Assembly (NCBI RefSeq): GCF_000471905.2
Contig: NW_006499728.1
Coordinates: 573,691 to 637,690, forward strand
Direction: 5' to 3'
DNA from: Amborella trichopoda
Taxonomy: Eukaryota > Streptophyta > Magnoliopsida > Amborellales > Amborellaceae
DNA length: 64,000 bases
The translations under genes and the position numbers were made by a program. Below, one piece after another: positions 59,001 through 64,000 of the stretch (position 1 is its first letter; every line of letters begins with the position of its first letter). Under the pieces are notes generated by a model that ran no database searches, was not told where the DNA came from, and worked only from the letters and a program-made list of their open reading frames with translations.

Positions 59001-61207
59001 TACAAAGGTTCAGAAGAAAAGGCGTCTTATCTAATGCGGGTTGCGGAATCAATGTGCTATAGTGGTTTGATGTGCTATGCACCTCAACGTGGATGCATCA
59101 CTTCCAATGCATTCGATAAATTACAAAAAACTATAGAGAATATAACATGGTCCTATGTGATAGCTTTGGCATTTTAATTTAGTATTTGTCTCTAATATAT
59201 CTGTTGTCTAAGTCACTGATAGCCTGAAAAAGAGCCACAGCGATATTTTTTGTCTCTATTCTCAACTGCTGTTAACAAAATAAATCAATCAATCCCATTA
59301 AATAAAACACAAAAAAATATGTATTTTACCAAGTTCTAACCATGCACTTAAAAAAATAAAGTAGCATATGGCAACTTAGTATATTTCCGCTAATTATCGA
59401 GCATTACTGAGTAGACTGTAGCATATAGCCAAAACCCAAATTGCCGATTACTTAAGAGTCCAATTGTCTAAAGCACTTCACGAGTACATACCATCAAAAG
59501 ACCAAAATTTCATGTCATACAAGATTATCCTAACCTGAAAACTCCTCAAAACATGCCACGTAAATCAACTCCTACCTGTGCCCAAAGAATCCACAAAACC
59601 TTCCAAATCGCGAAAAAAATTGGTTCTTGAAATTTTCACTGCAATCCCCTTACAATCATAAAAAGCTGGTTCCAAGCAACTTTTAAGGGGGGTCCCCACC
59701 CCCTCTTTTTTTGCTTGAATATTAGGTTCTTTTTCTTGAAAAACAAGATTCTTTTTTTGTTTGGGTGGGGCGTGGGGGGTTTAGGCATGGAATGCTCTTG
59801 GGCGGATTTTCTTGGGCATTATTCCGCCCATGAGTATGCTCCCGGATGTGTGGGCACATCATGCTCATACAACATGGTACACGTGCAGGTGATGTGCCAT
59901 CTATGTAGGCACATCATTCTCATATGCAGTGTGCCAAGGGCTCATCCGCTTTGTTGCAGCAACATAAAGCATTATGATGCCACTTTTTATAACTAAGGAA
60001 GGGGTTACACAATTATGATGACCATAAGAGGTTATTGTTGTGCTTCATTATAGTGACCACTGTAAATGGTATAACGCTTGCTATTTATATGAAGGAACAT
60101 GTTATTGTTTTGCATAACACTGTGAGCAGTCACCATTGATCTTTTTTGAACCTTACTTTGTTGTTTCAAGACTTTTCACGTGCTCAACCATGAAATTACA
60201 GCCCCTCGGAGGCAGAAATGATGCACTAGTTGACTAGCATCAAGGTGTTCTGCTCTTTCTCAAAGTGTTCTGCTTTTTCTCAATTCTTCTGATGAGGTAA
60301 TGTTATTAAGAATGGATTAGTGTTTAGAGGGGAGTACCTTTGTAGATTATCTGACAACACTATGGAGGAGATTTTTTATTTTGTAAGGTATCTGATTGAT
60401 TATTCTGTTATTGTTTTGCATGTACAGCCAATTTGGGATGGCATAATAAACTTCAAACCACAGCTTTTTATTTGGATGGGTGATAATATTTATGGGGACA
60501 ATAAGCGGCCATTCAAGCTTATAGGAAAGGAGAGGACAGTTGGACCATGGAAAAATGTGCCAAGGTTCTATCCAGCCTCAGAGCAAGAGTTGGTGTCCAG
60601 GTATAACAAGGCCAAGACTAATCCAGGATATTCACTTCTTCGAGAGAGAACTCGGGTAATTTCGAATGGGTTCACCTTTACCAGTTGGCACCGCGTTTCC
60701 TCAAATTTTCTCTTTTTAAATAGCAACTCATCGGTTCCAAGCATAAACTAGAATGTATACATATCTGCAATTTCTGTGTTGAACTTAGACTATCATAGTT
60801 TTCTGGTGCACAGAAAATAATTTGGTTTTGTTTTCTGAACTTTTTGATTAGTGATTGTATTTTTACTCTTTTAAGTACGAGGTGTGGGGAGAAACTTAGG
60901 TTTAAAGTGTTACAAGCTTCATTCTAATAATAATTTGTGTCATAGGTCATTGGCACATGGGATGACCATGATTATGGATTGAATGATGCGGGGAAAGAAT
61001 TTTCTAGGAAGGATACTAATCAAAAGCTTATGTTAGATTTCTTAGATGAAGCCAAAGATAGTCCCAGGTATGATATTTTATAGTTGGGGAAGTGTAAAAT
61101 TATTCTTCTTAACTGCTGGACCTTTTAGTGATTTTAAGGAAGTTTATATTTAATCTGTTTTGTTTTAAATGAACTTGTACTAGTCATGATGTTTACCATG
61201 AGTTTGT

Positions 61208-61248
<41 letters not shown>

Positions 61249-63210
61249 TTCATTTTTAGAATGGCCATAAGCGTGCATTCTTGTGACAGGAATAATTTTT
61301 GTTTCTTGTTCTCCTGGATGCTTGTTCTGCTTTACCCATTTTTTTTGGTTTCTTTCTATAGGCGTTTGCAAGCTGGTGTGTATACTTCTTATATGTTTGG
61401 CCCACCTGGTAAACAAGTAAAGGTGCGAAAGCAGACCTTTTATGACTTTCTTACTTAATTTAAAGGTGCGAAAGCAGACCTTTTATGACTTTCTTACTTA
61501 ATTTTTCGTCAATACCACTAAATTGGTTGACTTAATTTTTCGTCAATTACCACTGAATTGGTAGAGTCATATATTGGATGGTTCTTTGATTCATTTTCAA
61601 TATATTTTCAAAGCTAACAGATAGTAGAGAAATATAACCATCAAGTTGCGAACAAATGCATTAAGTGATTATTTTGGTTTTCTATAATTCCGCAACCTAT
61701 CGAGAGAAAGAAATAGATAATTTCATTATTCTTTTACCTTAGATTGTGGAATCGAAAAGAAATAATAGCAAGCATTGCCGTTGGAAACAATTTACTATAT
61801 TCACTGCAATTAACTTTGACCAGCCAAACAATGAAAATTCATTGCCAATTTGGATTTATAGTCGACAAAACATGAAAAAGGGAAATGTAGGGAGAACTGA
61901 ATATTCATTCTTGAAGTTCGAAATTAATTATCCTTTCGAATAATTATAATAAATTTTTGGATACATATAATATAATATGACAGTTTCAATTTGCCTTCTC
62001 ATGTCTTAAAATTTTAACTTGTATTCTTTTTATGGGTAGGTCAGTGGTGGGGACTTGAACCAGGGACAACGTGTTGTAATTATCAACATCGTAATGTTAT
62101 ACATATGTTTTGGGTAGGTCAGCAGTAGGCACTCTAAATTTTAAAATTTTCACATTGCTCTTATTTTAAATTTCACACTGCTCTTATTTTTCCCTCAAAA
62201 TTTCCTAAAATTTCTCCCTCTTTCTAGCTCACTGAGCTCTCATCCCTCAAATATCCATACTTGATATTTGAATTGTTATCTAAATCTAATGATAAAATTG
62301 CCAAAAAAAACAAATCACATCCATATCCTTAAATATCACATTTATTTTTCTATTTTGAATTCTAATTTAAGAATTGGAAAAGAAATAAAAGAGATAAAAA
62401 CGGTAAACTTGAAAAAGAAAAATTAGGAATGATTCTGTGTTAATTGCTGATTATTTTTAGAAAGTAGGAATTGCTATGATAGTATTTAACTTATTCAAAG
62501 AAAAGTTAAGAAAAAAAAGTTTAGAGAAGACCAGATAGGAAATTCGCTAATTATAGAATAATATTCAGTAGCATAAAAATGAGTTTATTTACATTTAAAT
62601 TAAATATTTGAAGAAATTGTTAGACTGTTTCTCAACAAGAGCATTGTGCAACACTCACGCCATTAACTAGTTATCTACTAACTATCCAAATTTTATGTTA
62701 TAACAAATAAAATTTCTAGGAACAAACAACTGCTGGGAAAAATAAGTTACAACAATTAATAATCTAAAGATGATTTGGGAATAAAACTTGTCTCGTAAAA
62801 TTCTTCATTGCAATGTTTCTAAACATTTTTGGCACCAAGGGCTTCTACCTTGAGTTTGGCAATTTTCTTCATGATATGTTATATAAGAGACTGCTTTCAG
62901 ATTTTGTGCTTATGAATGTATTAGTTTAAACCGTAACATTTCTAATTTCTTTTTTTTTATTTTTTATTTTTATTTTTTTAAAAAAAACAACTGACAGATT
63001 TGTGAATCTGTGATTACTACGTGAATTTGCATGGTATCAAAGTAAGATGCTAACACTGCTTTTGTTCAGGTGCTTCTACTGGACACACGATATCATAGAG
63101 ATCCGTTGTTTAGTGATGGAGAAATGTTGGGAACTTCTCAATGGGCATGGTTAGAGAAAGAGATGCATCGTGTGGCATCTCAGATTACCATCATTGTGTC
63201 TTCCATTCAG
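56021..63210 (+). CDS. PhoD-like metallophosphatase, secreted; 5' five coding exons, 3' end outside the window
   Basis: Coding exons 56021-56176, 60428-60655, 60946-61067, 61362-61422 and 63070-63210, all with GT-AG junctions and compatible phases (0, 0, 2, 0, 0), give 236 residues. The chosen ATG opens a signal peptide (MALWLHFSCLQLLFVSLLFG); the frame stays open to an earlier ATG at 55940, but that would bury the signal. Motifs: IAFGSCANQSAPQ, then QLFIWMGDNIYGD, then VIGTWDDHDYGLND, with Asp/His/Asn metal-ligand positions of the PhoD family, then VLLLDTRYHRDPL. The remaining metal-binding part (the usual GDVHFG region) lies downstream of 64000. PhoD-type enzymes hydrolyse phosphomono- or diesters with bound metal. 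The plant members I recall, such as Arabidopsis At5g42370, are described as calcineurin-like phosphoesterases of unknown substrate. Introns 1 and 4 are enlarged by repeats. Confidence 0.9.
56265..57970. repeat. Duplicated intron segment interrupted by an LTR element
   Basis: About 90 bp left of the LTR element (GATATTTTAGATTCAAATTT, from 56280) recur right of it (GGTATTTTAGATTCAAATTT, near 57885). The right flank CCTTGTAGTGCTTTACAAAA (57839) recurs as CCTTTTGGTGCCTTACAGAA (about 57959). The intron therefore held a two-copy tandem duplication of about 115-120 bp, and the LTR element landed inside the first unit. The second unit shows what the empty site looked like. Confidence 0.7.
56353..57830 (-). 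mobile_element. Short non-autonomous LTR retroelement
   Basis: Two direct repeats, 56353-56939 (about 587 bp) and 57156-57830 (about 675 bp), start TGTAGGGTTCTAGGTAACC and end ACCAAACCCA. They flank only ~216 bp. On the minus strand the LTR ends CCCTACA, followed after AT by TGGTATCAGAG (complement at 57143-57153), the primer-binding site matching initiator methionine tRNA. A purine-rich AAAGTGGAGATTA stands before the opposite LTR. The interior codes for nothing. TTTAT occurs directly left (56348-56352) and three bases beyond the right end (57834-57838), a likely 5-bp target-site duplication. The LTRs differ by an ~85-bp indel near 57355-57440. They contain GATTTACGTGGTTCACC, close to a motif widespread in plant LTRs. 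Confidence 0.85.
58375..58525. repeat. Dispersed CCGAGTC-type repeat in PhoD intron 1
   Basis: Shares GGGAACTGGCCGAGTCC and ACTTGGCCAAGACT-like blocks with the repeats at 1940 and 24345. Confidence 0.4.
58534..59130. repeat. 316-bp tandem duplication in PhoD intron 1
   Basis: TGGTTTGTACTT at 58534 recurs at 58850. Both units contain CATGGAGTACACTTGATTAA, GGGTTGCGGAATCAATG and CATCACTTCC. The first unit also holds a GT and G-rich run (58672-58711) missing from the second. Confidence 0.9.
61208..61248. repeat. (AT)n microsatellite in PhoD intron 3
   Basis: About 20 AT units with one CA interruption, roughly 110 bases upstream of exon 4. Confidence 0.95.
61418..61563. repeat. Nested tandem duplications covering a splice donor
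   Basis: A 43-bp unit (61418-61460) that includes the last bases of PhoD exon 4 and its donor AAAG/GTGCG is repeated exactly at 61461-61503. Overlapping its end, a 34-bp unit starting ACTTAATTTTTCGTC at 61496 recurs at 61530. Confidence 0.93.
61423..63069 (+). other. PhoD-like gene intron 4
   Basis: A 1.65 kb phase-0 intron starting with the duplicated donor region, with a candidate SINE relic on the minus strand near 62036-62100 and otherwise AT-rich DNA without recognisable content. Confidence 0.7.
62036..62115 (-). mobile_element. Candidate SINE fragment in PhoD intron 4
   Basis: On the minus strand, CCCTGGTTCAAGTCCCCACC contains a near-perfect polymerase III B box (GGTTCAAGTCC), preceded by GATGTTGATAATTACAACAC, which can form a small stem-loop. 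A GGGTAAGTCAGTGGGGATTT phrase with an adjoining A-run at 45590-45625 in SKI3 intron 20 looks like the 3' end of a related copy. Confidence 0.5.
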
Positions 63211-63273
63211 GTATTATTTCCAGTTTTGTTGGGGTTTTTTTATTTTGGATGGCTATTCACTATTTCGTGAAAT

Positions 63274-63363
63274 ATATATCTGGACAATTTAGTTCTCCCT
63301 ATTGGAATAGATTGAAACATATATCTGGGCAATTTATTTCTCCTTATTGGAATAGATACAATT
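63274..63363. repeat. 45-bp tandem duplication after PhoD exon 5
   Basis: ATATATCTGG at 63274 recurs at 63319; both units run through CAATTT and CTATTGGAATAGAT or TTATTGGAATAGAT. Confidence 0.9.
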
Positions 63364-63762
63364 TTCACATATGCTATTCATGAAAAAAAGGAGAGGCAAT
63401 TATCTCATATGGCTTCTCTGATGCAGTATGGTTTCTTTCTTATGCCATTGACTTATTTATAGTGACTTAAATCCACACGTGACATAATTTTAATTTTTGG
63501 AAAATAAGGGACAATTTTGTCTCTGATTTTCCATAGACTATTCTTGGAAGCTAGGTCTATTTGGTGTATTGTGACAATTACTTCAGAGCGAGCGACTGTT
63601 TTTTTCGTTTTTTGTTTTAAGATAAGTAGCTTTCCTGTTACAGTTCATACAACTTTGATTTGACAAGCTGAGACTGAGATCTGAGCTTTTGATTTTTTCA
63701 GAACTGTGGCTACCGTCTAAGATCATCTTGAAGATTGCTTTTTATTTGGTCTTAAACTACAC

Positions 63763-63852
63763 AGAAATATGCCTCACGGACATCATTATCAAAATAGAAA
63801 TGAAAAAAGAAATATGCCTCAAGGACATACTTTTTAGGTCCTCACATTGTTG
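63763..63852. repeat. 45-bp tandem duplication
   Basis: AGAAATATGCCTCA at 63763 recurs at 63808, each followed by a GGACAT word. It lies in what is probably PhoD intron 5. Confidence 0.75.
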
Positions 63853-63956
63853 TTCTATTCATCTACTAACAGCACTGAGATCTTTAATAGAAAATTATGT
63901 TATTTTTCCTCCAGTTTACATCTGATTCCATATAGAGCTTTATGTTTTTTCAAATT

Positions 63957-63960
<4 letters not shown>

Positions 63961-64000
<40 letters not shown>
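63961..64000. repeat. (CT)n microsatellite cut by the window end
   Basis: At least 19 CT units reaching the last base of the window. Confidence 0.95.

Overview
The window is nuclear DNA of a flowering plant. It holds spliced protein genes with GT-AG introns, proteins that look like angiosperm SKI3, a PhoD-like phosphatase, a HemD-domain protein and a receptor-like-kinase-type pseudokinase, and AT-rich noncoding DNA full of small transposon remnants. The species cannot be named from the sequence. The 82-base run of N inside a GA repeat (48196-48277) marks it as draft assembly.

Layout. 1-2833: noncoding, with an RTE-like LINE 3' end, local duplications and microsatellites. 2834-4072 (-): intronless kinase-fold gene with the key catalytic residues replaced. 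4073-16956: about 13 kb without a recognisable gene, holding MITEs, a LINE end with an RNase H tail, candidate SINEs and tandem duplications. 16957-17883 (-): intronless HemD-domain protein, probably plastid-targeted. 17884-23079: repeats, including a 0.6 kb segmental duplication and a C-rich minisatellite. 23080-47645 (+): complete SKI3/TTC37-type TPR gene, which I reconstruct as 22 coding exons giving about 1182 residues. Its introns are swollen by a LINE and several tandem duplications. 47646-51370: repeats and the assembly gap. 51371-51688 (+): a small 105-residue ORF of unknown function. 56021-63210 and beyond (+): the first five coding exons of a secreted PhoD-like metallophosphatase. 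Its 4.2 kb first intron carries a short non-autonomous LTR retroelement, and its 3' end lies beyond the window.

The genes do not form a pathway; they are ordinary dispersed plant genes. SKI3 would act in cytoplasmic 3'-5' mRNA decay, the HemD protein possibly in tetrapyrrole synthesis, the PhoD protein in phosphoester hydrolysis in the secretory path, and the pseudokinase in signalling.

The unusual part is the noncoding DNA. At least 20 independent two- or three-copy tandem duplications with periods of about 34-340 bp are visible by eye. Two MITE families occur several times: one of 191-193 bp is nearly a complete foldback, and one of about 350 bp has roughly 40-bp inverted ends and an internal palindrome. 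I found no tRNA, rRNA, CRISPR or novel multi-gene system that I could support.
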